Source: Hypholoma sublateritium FD-334 SS-4 (taxonomy: Eukaryota > Basidiomycota > Agaricomycetes > Agaricales > Strophariaceae). From it: 52,946 nt of DNA. Below are positions 11,809 through 24,935 of the stretch, piece by piece. The notes under the pieces were generated by a model. It worked only from the letters and a program-made list of their open reading frames with translations. It was not told where the DNA came from and did no database searches. The DNA lies in assembly GCA_000827495.1 (NCBI GenBank), contig KN817575.1, forward strand, positions 1 through 52,946, in the 5' to 3' direction. Numbering within the stretch: the first letter of the stretch is position 1; every line of letters starts with the position of its first letter. Position numbers and translations under genes: made by a program.

Positions 11809-14800
11809 TCAGCAGAGCCCTGGCACTAGCATCTTTAGCATTGTTAATGGATGCAAACATCTAAACCCACTGTCTTCGACTTGGGCAATGTCAAAATCAA
11901 TAACACAGCCTGCGGCGTACTTGCGGTCCAAAGGAGTCATACCTAGCTCAACAATTTCTGCCGCTTTATGAGGATGGCGACCTTTTTGCCGCTCTTTGAT
12001 TTCCCAGCCCGTGAAGTCCATAAACATTGACGTCTCGGACTCGGACTTTGCGCTCAGCTTTTTCTCCAGCAGCGAACAGGCTGTAGAACCTTGGGGAAAG
12101 AGACCGCGCAATTGTCGTTCGAGTAGACTGAGTGTACAATGCGGTGCTCCCTTGACACCTTGATCGACAGCTTTCTTTTTGGCGAGCCAAATCATGTAAG
12201 CTTGGTGACACAAGTTGTTGATGAGGACACCGTAAGTGTCGACAAGTTTACCGTATGGCTCCATCAATATGTAATTCGCTGCGAACCAGTTCAGCAAGTC
12301 GAGAGCAAGTCCACGAACGTATACACAGCCCGCTCGGTCATCCGGTGATTTTGAATTACGGTCAAACAGTTCCATTTGGCGAACCTGACCACTTTTAGGG
12401 CCTTTGACGTTGCTCGCTGAAACTTCTTGTTCCGTCGTTGTTTTCTCGTTGTTGTCGTCGTCAGGACCCTGGTTTGGATAACAGTAGGTTTCGAAGTCGA
12501 GGACGTTGGACAAAATTGCCAAGTTGCAAACTGCCAACAAATCCAACAGAGATTCCACGTTTCTTAGATGGGGCACATGTGCCGTTGCCGTGTCTACCAT
12601 TATCCAGTCATCATCAATGATTATTTAAGACAGGACCTGGGACTTACCATCCTCTGAGAATTTCATATCCACCAGGCCAGTGTAGTACAGTTGCATGGTA
12701 CGACGCAGGAGGAGCCAACATGCTTGATGGGCAGTGTTGGTAATGTAGCTGTCGCCGACGAAGGCATGTACAATGCCACAAAATGTATCCGCCATTGTGG
12801 AAGTAGCATAGAAGTGCCCACCTTCGCATATGGTATGCTCCGGAGTGAAAACGGCGTGAGGCGTATTGGGACGCATGTAACTGAAGAGGAATTAGATAAA
12901 GTCATGCGAGACCAAAAAGAAATTGACGCCTACAGCCTGCTCCCTGGAGTCAGTAATACCGCTTCCAGATTCCAAAGTCCTTCTCCTGATTTGTCGAGAT
13001 CGAAGTATTCAGAAAAGAACTGGGAAACGTCAGCGAATTGTCTAAAGCCCTCCGAAGGATCCAAAGGGACTGCAATTATCCACCACTTGGCGCCCGTCAG
13101 TGGATCTAGGAAAGTACCAGTACCAAGCGCATCGATATGGATTGGATGCAGGGCACCTGCCAATGCAACGAGACCCCACTTGGTATCCTTCGCTGGATAG
13201 TGTACAACCTTTTCTGGGTTGTATTTGTTTCCATCTCTCCAGGCTACTGCATCCGTAGAAAGGGTATTCGCGTTGAACACTCCTAAAGGCAATGGGAGAT
13301 CGAGCGCATTTGCTGACTTGCCGTTTTTCAACTTAGAGCATGTCAGCATCTGGGACAGGGTGCCCTGCCGCACTTGAGAGTTCAAGTTGTCATTAACGTC
13401 AATGGACAAGTCTAACAAAAAAGGTGTCAATAATGAGTTCCTGCGCTGGAATATGAAAAGGCCAACCTTGGATTGATACGACATTCGTTATGCAGCCCAT
13501 GCGCTCCAAACCCTCCTTATCAAATTTTACATCATCTACAGGGCGATCGGTCTCGATTATGTGCTTCTTTCTAAACCACTCCTGGCGTACAGCTGGCGAC
13601 ATCGTCTGTAGTTGCCGGTGCGTAAAGACCTTGATAGCTGATTTGTTGGGATCGGCAATATGAGGGGGCTGGCCATTGATATAGCTCCCTTCTACGGTCT
13701 TCTTGATGGCTTTCAGTAAATCCATCATTTGCCCGTGCTGTATAAATGTTCAATGAGGAAAGCGATTTGAGCAGAAGAAATACTGACATGTACGGCGGGC
13801 CTATACGTACGCCAATTGCCCATGGCATCGGCCATCAGCCAACCCTCTTTCTCTTCAATTTTTGGAGAAATTTCATTGATATCTAGAGTGATGATTGCCT
13901 CAGTGAAATACCACTCCTTACTATCGGCATCCATCTCAGTCGGAAGAGGCCCAGGCCACTCTTGAACCTCATCTTGTAAGTGAGTGTCTGATAAGCTAGC
14001 CTCTTGAGAAACTATCGTCAATGTCTTTTCTTGCTTCTTCCTCGGCCGCTTTGACTTGATCCTGGGCTTCTTCATTGTAACACTCTCATCAGGCCTCACC
14101 TTGAGTTTCTTGGGCCCTGTTGTTTGCCCATCTTCCCACTGTCCTCTCCTCTTGGATGTCTGAGGACCGCCGATTGAGGTTTTATCACGCCGCTCCTCCG
14201 CACGAATTGTTTCTGTCCCTCGTCGTCCTGTCATCGCATCATCTTCCTTCTCGTCTTCCCCCTCAACTGTTTCCACCGCCTGAGTGCCTTCCGCACCATC
14301 GTTCTTCTCCTCATCTTCCTTCTCCTCCTCGACAACTGCTGACATTTGATTCTCTGCAGTAGCTGGGATCTGTTCATTTAATTCGAGCAAATTTTTCGAC
14401 ACTGGCTCTGCCCCCTCTCTATCGTCTTCGTCTTCGTCGTGGTCGATGAGCTTAATCATAGCGTCACTGTGCTGCTCCTGCATTATCTCTTCTTGTGCTG
14501 GTCTCGGATGCAACTGCCCCCCGTGCGTGTCCCTGCGATATCCCTCCCATCCTGCCTCATTGACGTCACTCCCTTCCTCGCCCTCTTGTTCATGTTGACT
14601 CCTGCCGACTTCTCCTGCCGAGGACAAAGTGGTCGCTTCCTCCCTGACCTCCTCCCTCAACTGGCCCTCATCGTTGTCTGCGCCGTAGACATATTGGATC
14701 TCTTGATCAACACAACTGGCATTCGCTTGAGAACCGACATCATCTCCAAGTTCACCAGGTTGTGTATTGGCGCCATCCATACCTGTAAAGGCGATCACTT

Positions 14801-17098
14801 TTGCTGCGCGCGTTGGGTTCAATACACCTGGGAAGGTCATAATTTCAGGAATTGTGATTAGGAGCAATATATTTCGCACATACGGGGTTTAAACCAGGTA
14901 TTTGTGTTGTCATTGTCGCCGAGGTCGTTTATCTGCGCCCACGGCAATCCAACTGCAAGATCCCGGACACCCGCCTTGACGCGCATTTCGCCGCTCGCGA
15001 TCCTAAACAGCATATCTATTATAGCCTTTTCCATGTATAACAGCAGAGGTGGCTTAGTGTTCCCAAGCGCATGCGAATCCTGCATTTAATGTCAGTCAAC
15101 AACAAGAACTCAAGCGAAGTTTTGCTGCACTGACCAGGACCATATTCGCTTGGCTGTATCTGGTTGCATGTAGCTGGACGGGCAACAACAGGGCAAGCGG
15201 CGAGATGAATAAAGAGATTTGAAGAGGCAAGCGCATGCTCCCTTTTTCAGCTGCTCGGAACACCTCAAAGACACTTTTCTGCTCTTCCTCGCTCAAATTC
15301 CTGTAACTAGTAAGACGCAGAAGAATCAATGCAAGGCAGTATATACATACCTCCCATGCCTGCTTAAAGTCAGACTGAGTTCTCCAGGGCCTTCGAGTTC
15401 GTCGTTGTCAGTTTGGGTCAATATCTGTCTAAGATTCATAGCGGCAATGAGGAAATTTTGGAGAATCCTGCTGAGTTCCAGGTCCTTCGTGATTTGGGCC
15501 AGATCTTTTAATTGTTGGAGGCTGGTGTCGATTGGTGAAAGGTCAATATCGAATTCATTTTCAACCTTAATTGCGGCGGACTGGAAGGTGGACAAGAGCA
15601 TCTTTATGTTCTCGAGTCGATGAAAGCGCTAAAGAAGCCAATGTAGTCAGCGAAAATATATTCCAGATCAAGGATGCGTACTTGCCGGCCATTTTGACTT
15701 TATCAGTCCATGTGGTCGAAGGACAGGATTTCGAGGAACCTCTCCTTTATGCAAAGCCAGAGTGTCTGCCAAAGCGTAGCCCATCATCAAGGTGCTTAGC
15801 ATCTCCGCCGTTTTGACCTGTGCCGCCGATTGAATGATGATCTGCTCTGTGCACGGCGCGCAGCACTGTCCAGACTCTTGGTAGTGGATAAATTTTTTCA
15901 AGTTGACGTTTGGTAGAGCATAACTTTGCAAGGCTTGCTTTTCGAATTTGATAAAACTTCGAAAGAAGGACTGTAATAGAATGAACACTGGCATCAAATA
16001 AGGACAACGCTTCATGCAATCACGTACCGACAGGCCTGGGTTTTCTAGCCCATGTCCCAAGTCTTCATGCTCCAAGATCAGTCGCGTAAACCAACCATGC
16101 TCGCATATAAAAGATGACTTCGCGCGAGCTGGTAATGCTGCGTCCTGCTTCAGCGTCTATCTACGGCAACAGAAAGTGAATGCTTACTGGTCATTGGTTC
16201 TGCTGTCCTTTCCATCTGTGCACGTTGCTTTCGTATTTTTGCTGCGCTGGGTTTCTACTGAGCTTTGGTGGTGGGAAGCCGCCACGTACAGGCAGTCGTG
16301 TAGGTAAACGTCCAGCCCTGCACACGGTGACATCACCGTGTTCGCAAACGCGGTGACATAAGCAAGGCTGTGCTGAGTTGTAGCGGGGGTCCATTTAGAC
16401 ATGAGAAAAGAGATAATGACCGGTAATAAAACCAAGGCCAATATAGTCGAGGAAGAATGGGGGGGAAGAACATAACTTGAAGGATACGCGTGCTAAATAA
16501 GCAAGAAAATACAAAGTCTCAGATCTAGTACTGCGCCAACAAGATGCTGTGCTTACCTCGTCTAAAATTGCATGACCAGTGAGTAGCGAAGATCCGGTGA
16601 GGAGCCTCTCGAAAAAATAAGGCCAACCCCGCAATGAACTTTTCGGCGCAGAGATCAGATCAGATATCTTGGGCGTTTTGGCGAGATGTGATAGTAGAAG
16701 TGCCGATGTGGATTTGATAGACGAAAGAGGCACCCAGAAAGTTGGAGATCGAAGAGACGCGCCAGGTAAGCAGTCAGAAGAGAATCCCAGACACCCCACT
16801 CAGCATTCTGAGCTACATCATATGTAGAATGATTGGAGGCGGCGAGTCTTGAAGGAGAAATCGAACAGGCCGTAAACGCACGTTCAATTTGTGGCGGAGT
16901 CCAGCGGAGTACCAATTGACTCAATGGATGTCGCGAATGTGCCAAGTTATTCTTCAATACCGCATCCATTAGCTTTGGTATCATACCAGCCATTGTATGT
17001 GTTGCTACCACGATCCTGAATTCCGATAGCCACTCATTTCTCTTCAACGCCATCGGCGAGGCGCAGACTTGATAGTATCGTCTACGCACTGGGTGCAA
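11809..17098 (-). CDS. JmjC-domain protein, large multi-exon family copy (two frame breaks)
   Basis: Minus-strand exons can be chained from about 17.1 kb to the stop at 11809. The N-terminal half contains LVLRWTPPQIERAF, NAEWGVWDSLLTAYLARLF, LRGWPYFFERLLTG, HAILDEVSTASCWRSTRSE, then a helical part, then GLPWAQINDLGDNDNTNTW, which joins across an intron (14890-14832) to a long Asp/Glu/Lys-rich linker. The C-terminal half carries a JmjC core: HIDALGTGTFLDPLTG gives the H-x-D iron ligands and MRPNTPHAVFTPEH the distal His, followed by GGHFYATSTM. Known JmjC proteins are Fe(II)/2-oxoglutarate dioxygenases, often histone demethylases; the substrate here is unknown. Two single-base frame breaks are visible in the N-terminal half (near 16745 and 16398), so this copy is either a pseudogene or carries assembly errors. 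The JmjC part itself reads through. Confidence 0.75.
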
Positions 17099-19904
17099 TT
17101 TATTGTCATTACCGCCAATTCGACGTCAGCAACACCCCCTCAACCAATACTCGATTATATTGATTTCGGCAACATATCGGACATTGCTTGTAGTCTGTGG
17201 CCAGCGACTTTACAATGTAAGTTACGTTACTTGAGGCAATGTACTTTATTCATATTTTATTGTAGGTATTGTAGGAGTATATATGGAAGAGTACAAGTTT
17301 TGAATGGTCGCCTTTATTACTCGCCCAATTGCAGTCGCTCGGTCAGTGAACCGCCGATAGAAGCTGCAGAACAGAACCCTTTTGTCCCTCCTCCTCGAAT
17401 GTTAAATAAAAGATTTGGCCCCAGGAATTTGATGGACCTCAATACCAGAGACTATCGGAACCCTTGTTGGTGGTCGCGGCCTTGGGGTTGGATATCTTTC
17501 TTCCCCCACGAACCGGATTTTCTGCAGCCTCCTTTCCAGCCATTATCAGATATTCCTCATCGCCTTCATCGCCTTCCAGACGGATCCGGATATGAGATGC
17601 CTCCTAGCCTTGCTGCAAGTTGGGAAAAGCTGGATAGAGACCTCAGCTTTATCACACATCTTCTTCAAGTTCATTACAATGCCGCAGCATTACGGCCGAT
17701 GAACCCATGGGGGTTTGGCTACAAAAAATCCCGCTCCCGTCCTGCTATGGTTATGCGATCAATATATAAGTCAAGAGACTGGTTTGCTGTCTGGGTAGCG
17801 TTTCTTTCATACCTCATAGCATGCGCAGAGTCCGTGGAAGCAGATTTGGAACCTTATCCCTTCCTCGCAAAAAAGCATTGGGCCACTCATCTGATAGAGC
17901 AAGGCGTGGATAGGACATTATTAGATGCCTTGATTTCGTCATGTGCATTTCGTTTCGGCCCCACAGTTGTGCGATCAGGAGTTTTCCTCCACATTCCTCC
18001 GACAGACGACTTTCAGCCATCGGTGGATTGGTTTTGTAGCTTCGATATACCTGTATGGTACCCGTGGGGGGAAGAGCAAGCGAGAAATCCTCGATTTTCG
18101 AATCTGGCCCCCGAAACCTATCAATTACAACTTGGAACCACAACTATCTCGAAAAGCCCTTCCAGAAACGACACACATGTTGAATCGGCTGCTTCTATTG
18201 ATGAAACACGATCTGCTCTCTCTGAAGTCCCCAAAGGTTCATACAAGGAACGGTTTCTCGCTTCCTGGAGTCAATTTCATATGTTGCGCAAAGCTTCAAA
18301 CCAACGCATGGAGCAAGCGGAAACAACGTTGGAAAGGCAAAAGAGATTAGCAAGAGAACGCCAACCTCCCACAACAAGTGCTAAGGTCTTTCGGTGGGTC
18401 AAAGATGTTGAAAGCGACGGCTACATTCGCGAACAGGTGTCCAAGAAGTGGCGTCAGGATACCTTGGCTGATTACTCGGCCAAACAGGCTCGATATGATT
18501 CCTTCGCCAACGAATGGGATTGTTCATCGGAGTTTGGCTCTGATGATGAATCTGAAAGCGTTGGTGAGGGCTCTGAAACTGAGGAAGATCTGTTTGAGGA
18601 CTATGATCGTGCCAAAGAAGCTTGTTCTGCTACTCCTCTAGCATCCACGGATTCAACACAGTCTTTTGACTTTGAAGACGAAGAGCAGTGGCTTCCTTTT
18701 GACTCCCAGCCCCAGGCACTTCGGTCGCCAGAACCTACATCTTATTTTGACATGTATGAAGAAGAAATTATTGAAACTGCCATCACGTACTTTGGGTATA
18801 TCGCCCCACTCCCTGCTCAGTCTAAGGCCACTTTGCTGGACTCCAGTCGGCAGAAAAATTTCCTACGGATTCTAGGTCTATCCTGGAATGAAGATTCCTC
18901 TACTCTTTTTAGTCGGCCGCGCATTCTTGCGCTTGTTGATTTTATGGAGAAAATGTCAAAGCAGGCTGTTATATCAGCCGATGAATGGGATCTCTCACGT
19001 CAGAATCGAGCTTGTGTTGCTTTTGCTGCGCGCTTCCAACTCCTCAAAGAGGTTCAGGGACCAAATGGCCCATTATTTATGCTCGATTTAAATGAACATG
19101 CCACAGTCAAATGGTCATTGACCTTGACTACTGCTGCCCATGCTCTTCTTGTCTGTCGTTTGCACTCTGGATTCCAGGAGAGCGACATTGCTGTATATTT
19201 GTTACGCAGGGGAATACCATTCTATACCCTTCAAGACGCAGAAACCCTATCAAAAAAGGCCCTCTCTGACGCAATAGTTTCGGAACATCCATATCGTCCT
19301 TACGAATTTGTTTTCGATATTTGTGATTACAAGGCCTATATAAACCAATGTTGTTACATTCTGTGTAGGTCACGCGGGCGCGTCGCATTGCTTCGGGGTG
19401 GGTACCTTTGGAGAGTGGCTATATCAGAAGTCAGTTTTGACAAGGTTTTAGCTGGACCATCGGGATTGTCTTCGAACCCTGATGAGAGTTTTGTTGTCAC
19501 AATGTCAAATGGGAAGAAATATGTGGATGATTCCCTGAAAGACTCGGAGATAAATGCACTCATTGGAATGTATAATTGTGCAGCAGGTAAGTTTCTCTCT
19601 CTCAAATACACCATAGTAGTTATTCATCATAAAGCCAGCACATGTCAACCAAATAGCTTTGAAATCATGGTGTCCTTCTCCATCTTTGTATACTAAATCA
19701 GGTTTAGACTATGGCCGATGGACAACCTTCAACGAGTCTCTTTATGCACTGACATCTACCAATGTCAAAGACCCTGATGCAAAAGTTCAACGACAGCCTT
19801 GCGCAGCGAATCAGTGGCGGAATCTTTGTCGTGGCTCAAGGAACCTCAGCAGAGCAATGTTCAAGTTGGAAGAGGCTTCGTTATCTCTCATTCGCTATGG
19901 TTAG
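17069..19904 (+). CDS. Large multi-copy Agaricomycete protein of unknown function
   Basis: A single long exon (open to about 19587) plus a last exon after an intron (GTAAGTTTCT...AAATAG, about 19587-19659) that encodes KSWCPSPSLYTKSGLDYGRW and RNLCRGSRNLSRAMFKLEEA, stop TAG 19902-19904. The first 100 residues from the ATG at 17069 look unlike protein; recognisable family sequence begins at EQNPFVPPPRMLNKRFGPRN (about 17365), so the true start or an upstream intron lies between. Other motifs: RDYRNPCWWSRPWGWISFFP; LHRLPDGSGYEMPPSLAASW; DWFAVWVAFLSYLIA; DIPVWYPWG; a basic stretch; DSFANEWDCSSEFGSDDES and an acidic linker. The family is repeated in mushroom genomes with no known activity; I see no catalytic motif. 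It diverges from the JmjC gene, their ends overlapping by about 30 bases if both first ATGs are used. Confidence 0.7.
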
Positions 19905-20815
19905 GTCCTTCGCCTTCTTGTACAATGTGTATATATCGCCCATTATAAATGTATTTTCTCCTGACGAGGTCTACCCTCCAGTTGGACATGGATTTATTTT
20001 TTGTAAGTTAGTACTAATCCAACGCGCCCATTCACTCCTATTCAGCATTCTGCACAACATTCCGCGGATGCACTGGATGAAGCGTTCAAGGTAAGCACGC
20101 TCGTCTCTATACTGGAAATGAAAAGCTCACGTATCTGTTCGCTGATGAAGCGCACTCATTGCCCCCCTCATCCTCCAGAACTTCCTGCGCGTCAGACTCC
20201 TGCGCCTCTTGCACACCATGTGCCCACAGTGATGGTTCAAGATGCAGTAAGCGTCGTGCATACGGTGCGTATGCAGAACCTCGGATATACGAGTTTGACG
20301 CCCCTCCCACCAGCACACCCGCAAACAAGCCCGTGCAAGTTGTTGTGCTGAACCCGAACGAGGCTGAACCCGAACGAGATAACGCTCAACCACGAGGAGG
20401 ACGTCGTCGCAGCGCCGCCGCTATCCTGACCGTCGCAATCTATACGCCCCTCCGATGCACCCCGCTCTGCATGTCCTCCTCGCCCACGAGGCAGGCCCCT
20501 CCCTGTGTCCGCCTCAGAGGCAGCCGTGTATCTTGCCGCCGCCAGGATGGTCGCGATATGCAAGGAGGGTGACGCGACGCTTGTCCACCCAGGATATTGG
20601 CATCTCGCCTAGAACACGACTTCGCGCAAGTGGTAGAAAGTGCGGATTCAGGTTATGTTCAAGGCGATGGCTGGGGGTGCCGGAATTTGTGTGGCTGTGG
20701 CCAGGATCAGCATCGCTCATGAGCTTTTCGGTTGCGACCAACCGCACAAAGGTGTGTGCTGTTCTTTCGAGGTTCTGAATGTTCGAATGCTGACTTGTTC
20801 CATGCCACTTATTAG
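19905..20815. other. GC-rich spacer with possible exon remnants
   Basis: Many short overlapping frames on both strands, none dominant. A plus segment near 20045-20090 (HSAQHSADALDEAFK) ending in GTAAGC and a Cys-rich plus segment near 20180-20240 look like isolated exons. No product can be named. Confidence 0.3.
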
Positions 20816-21714
20816 TTAGCAGTCGCTCTTCAACGAGGGCGACTTTTTAGAGCGGCAATATCTAGCTGCGCGGTATATAGAGATTCAAGTACGTGTAGTA
20901 TACTGTTTGAACCCATTATTTTCCATCTGATATCCTTTACAGATTTTGGGAAACAGATTCAGAGATATGCGCGAGCGCGAATGTAGCGTGCAGAGAATGG
21001 CGACAAGGAGAAGCCCAATTGGACTCGGCAGCGCCGAGAGTGCGAGCCCCCGTCGCCCGCGTTGGACGGCTAGGGCGTGAAGCGGCCTTCGGACCCGCAC
21101 CCTGCGTTTCGCGACTTTATGAAGCATGAGAAGCAACGCCCGACACAGAAGTACCAAGCGCACGTGAAGAGCGACATGGACAAGGGCATGGCGGATCTCG
21201 TCAAGTTCAGCCAGAACTCCAAGGTGTGCAGTACTACTTTTTCTATTAATGTTGGAGTGTGTGTGCTAAGTGTGGCTGGTCATGTAGCTCAACAACCCGA
21301 TCGCGGATGGCCTCGTGCCAATCCTAGCGAAGGACGAGGGGCGCCAGCGCCAGATCATGGAGAAGGCCATTGCGGAGGCACGCTCGATCTGCATGTCGAT
21401 GCGTCGCAAGTTAGTCCGCAGTGATATCAACCACAGCACCGGCTGCCACGCAGCAGAAGTATCGGCTGCCGTCGCAGCAACAAGCAACGTCAGCAACGAC
21501 AGAAACACACTACGAAGACCTGCGTCAGAGCAGCTCTTCGTTCCCACCCAAGCGACGTGCGATCGCGGCATCGACGTCAACGTCGCTGTCGCCGCCGCGG
21601 CCTACCCAGACGTCGCCGTCTCTGGCGTTGAGCGCGTCGCCGACGAACCAGGAGGTGCACACATCCGTCGTCATCGGCAGCGGCTGCGAATCAGAACTAG
21701 CCAGCACTGCATAA
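20816..21714 (+). pseudogene. Decayed multi-exon gene, unknown product
   Basis: Four consecutive exon-like blocks on the plus strand: SLFNEGDFLERQYLAARYIEI up to a GTACGT donor at about 20890; after TTTACAG (20942), a block reading ENGDKEKPNWTRQRRECEPP and RPSDPHPAFRDFMKHEKQR to DLVKFSQNSK; after CATGTAG (about 21288), LNNPIADGLVPILAKDEGR and IMEKAIAEARSICM; and after GCAGCAG (about 21458), KYRLPSQQQATSATTETHYE and a Ser/Thr/Pro-rich tail ending SELASTA, stop 21712-21714. The second block is interrupted by TAG near 20984 and 21073, both explicable as CAG to TAG. I recognise no domain; the helical middle and low-complexity tail suggest a structural or regulatory protein. Probably a pseudogene. 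Confidence 0.5.
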
Positions 21715-24600
21715 AGAGGCGGCCGGTTCGCGGGCGTAGCCGCTCGTGAAGTCTCATCTCTGGCGAGCCGCTGTGAGCGTCGGTTTCGGTTGTGACTTAA
21801 GGAGAATGAATTAGCTCAAAATGAAGTTTGGCGCCTTGTGGAGTCGCCTGACGAGACTATTGAAATTAAATACGGTGCTCATGTTAATTAGACAGCCCAC
21901 GGAAGGTGATGAACAATCCAGCGCCCTTGATTACTCCGAAGCTCACGTAATTTTCTCAATCTAGCGCTTTGTTAACTATATAAATTTCTTGCGGCATCCG
22001 GGCCTACACGCTCTGCGCAGTGGGGCGGCGCTATGGCCGTACTTTTCTGTGGAGTATTGTGCTTGCTGGCCGAGCGCGAAAACCGAGCGAAGTTCGCCGC
22101 TGATATTCGCAACATTTCCGCGCCGTAGCAGGTTCTCAGGCGCCGGCAACTAGAGATGTATTGCGCCGACGGTGCGCTCGTGCGTAACATTGTTATGCAG
22201 ATTCCACCTAAGCCCGAATTAAGGCGGCGTTTCGGCCACAGATGCGCATGTGGCCATCTTCCAGCAAAACGGCAGGCTCCAGACTCGCAGCAGCGCCGTC
22301 GGTGTGACACTGCCGACCTCAGCATACAGACAGAGCCAAGAGCGGTTGGCGTGCGGGGCACAAGCTGAGCGTATAAGGTGCGCTCGCTTTTTTTTTTTTT
22401 GACTTACATGATTTGCGAATACTGACCCGGGGTCGCAGAGCGCCACGTTCGTCGTATGGGCGCCTTTCAATGACCATCGGACGGTAGGCGCACAGCAGGC
22501 GCCGTTATAGAATGACACCGCTGATCGCGCTAGAAACAGCGACGACGATCTGAGGCCCAACACCCAGACGACGCGGTGAGCAGCGGGCGGGCGTCGGGGG
22601 CGCGGCCTGGGCGTATGAAGATGGGCTTTTTTTTTGTCTTGGGATTGCAGGATGCAATATGTGTCGCATGGGCGTTACTCCGCGAGGATCAAACGACGGC
22701 GCGCAGCAACGCCGCTGCAGTGCGACGCTGCCACTCGACACTGCTGCAACGTCCTCAGCCCAATACAGAGACGGCGGGCGCGGCGAGCAGCGGACGGGTG
22801 GTGCACGGGCTGTGCGCGTCGTAATGCGTACGGACACATGCTGTGCTCAATGTGTAGTGTGCAGCAGGAACGCCCGGCAAGCCTATACTGAACGACGCCG
22901 CGACATGTTGGTGCAGCCTGCACAGCGTTGGCTAACTGGGCGACACGAGCGCACCCGCCTAGGGTGGAGGCGCACAGTGAGTATGTGGGGCAGATACGGC
23001 CCCTCATACGGCCCCTGGAGACAGCGTTGATGGACGAGAGCGGCGCCCACGGTCGTGGACTAGTGCGCCTCAAAACAGGACAGGTGGGTACAATCACTCA
23101 TGATTTCACGCACTGTGCTGCTCACCATTACAGCCGAAACCATGGAATCAGCGTCAATGATGCCGGCGGCGCGCCCTCAGCAACGCGAACTGTGACGCCC
23201 GCCGCGGACTGGAGCCCTGTAACAGTAGAGGTGAGCGAACCAACCAGTCATTCGAGAATTGCGCATGCCTATCTTCATAGGTCCGGGGTTAGATCCACCG
23301 GCGGACGACTCTGACGAGAAAATGCCGCCACGTCGTCGGACTGCGTGATACCGACCACAGCACCGTATGAGGTGAAATGTGGGTGCACGTCGAGACCATA
23401 CATTGCGGAGCCGTTGAGGCAGCGTCAGCGGATGTATTCTAGATTAGGCTAAGTGCATCACCTTCTGCTATTCAACTCACCGCCCCGAAATCAGTCAACG
23501 GCGTCGGCGCTGCGCGCACAAGACCGTGTATTGCGACGCTCACGGCGGACTGGAGCCCTGCAATTCCAGAAGTAAGTGCGCTGTCTATTCCTTCCAGGGT
23601 GGTGCACACTTATACATACATAAGGCCGGGCGCGAATGCACCTCACGCTGACGCCACCTCGTCAGACGGCGGTGACCAACAACGCTGCTGCGCCGCCAAG
23701 CAACGCCGTGCTGATCCGTCGCGTTACGGAACGCAACACGGGTGCACGATCTCACGAACTGGGCCAGCGCGCGGCGTGACATATGTTCAGCGGAATGAGT
23801 ACAGCACCCGGCCGGGAGATGCACTCGTCACCAGCGGCGCAGATCGTTGTCTGCGTGGGATAGAATGAGCGCTTCAAGTAGTGGTGAGTGTACAGCGTCC
23901 CGTCATGATACAGGAGGCGCTTACCTAGTATGTAGACTCGCGCTGTGGGCGTGTCGGCTTGTGTGATCCCCAGGCAGCGTACGAGAGCCGGCGGTGCGCA
24001 GAGAAACATGGACACGAGCAGCGGCGCACCAGCGGACGAGGACGAGGGGAACTGGGGGCGACATGGTGAGTGTGGTGTGTGCTGTCTACTGCACATTTCG
24101 CTCACCCCTCGCCGCACCATAGGCGACTATACAGCCGTGCGCTGGGCTTTGTGCTTGTCGAGGACGCATGCAGGAGCGGGGGCTTAGGCGCGGACAGCGC
24201 TGCCGACCCATCGCTATCATATGTAGACAGGAGGTAAGTTTATCATCCACCCAGAAATGCACGGCTCACCGCGGACACCAGTGGCGAGCGAAATCGCCCC
24301 CTTCCCCTTATCGGTTATGGAATCGCGTGGGCGTCCTGACAGATATGCACTGCGCGCCTATGCAGCGCGGAGCTCCCATCGCGCCCGATCCCGTTGTCGG
24401 TGGCATCGCGCGGGCATTGCACGCTCCCGGTTCGTGCAGGACGCATACCGCACCGTTGGTAGTCCCGTGTGCGCATCCTCGCCCTATTCGCGCGGTGCCA
24501 GAATCTTGTCCGGGTGGTGTCGAGGGCAGCCCGGTACTGCAGTCGAGCTTGGAAGCTGGTCTTGGAGGTCTGATCGTCGTCGGCATCGCCACTGAAGATC
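21715..24600. other. GC-rich decayed region with repeated exon-like modules
   Basis: No single gene can be built. On the plus strand, similar exon-intron-exon modules recur. At 23200 and 23540 a block ending ADWSP(V/A) abuts a donor-like GTGAGC/GTAAGT and is followed, about 50 bases on, by a PGxxxPxAD(D/A)xSD block. At 22280, 22700 and 23675 a QQR(R/C)C block recurs. Poly-T runs near 22388 and 22626 follow similar GCGTAT-A-G strings. This looks like an old tandemly duplicated gene reduced to fragments. A 199-codon minus frame (24315-24914) competes with equally long frames and is not accepted. Confidence 0.35.
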
Positions 24601-24935
24601 CTAGTCGCCGCGCCTCCGCTCGCCGCAGCGTGGTCGTCGCCGTGCATCTTAGCCTCCTCGCGAATAGCGCCAAAAGATGGCTTCGCGATTGACCTCGCCT
24701 TCTTCGAGGCGAGCTCGCGCTTGCGCCGCCACCCCTTCGCCTGGCGCGGCGTCGAGAGCGTCGGGACCTGCAAGCGCGTTGCGGGCCTTCCCGGCGTCGT
24801 CAATCCCACCGCCGCCGGCCCCGCCCCGCAGCCCCGCTTCCAACTGCCGCAGCCGCCTTCGCCCTCCGCTTCAGCGCCCTCAGAACCCCGGCCCCACGAT
24901 TTCTGTGCGAACAAGAAGGAGACCGCTGGGAAGGG

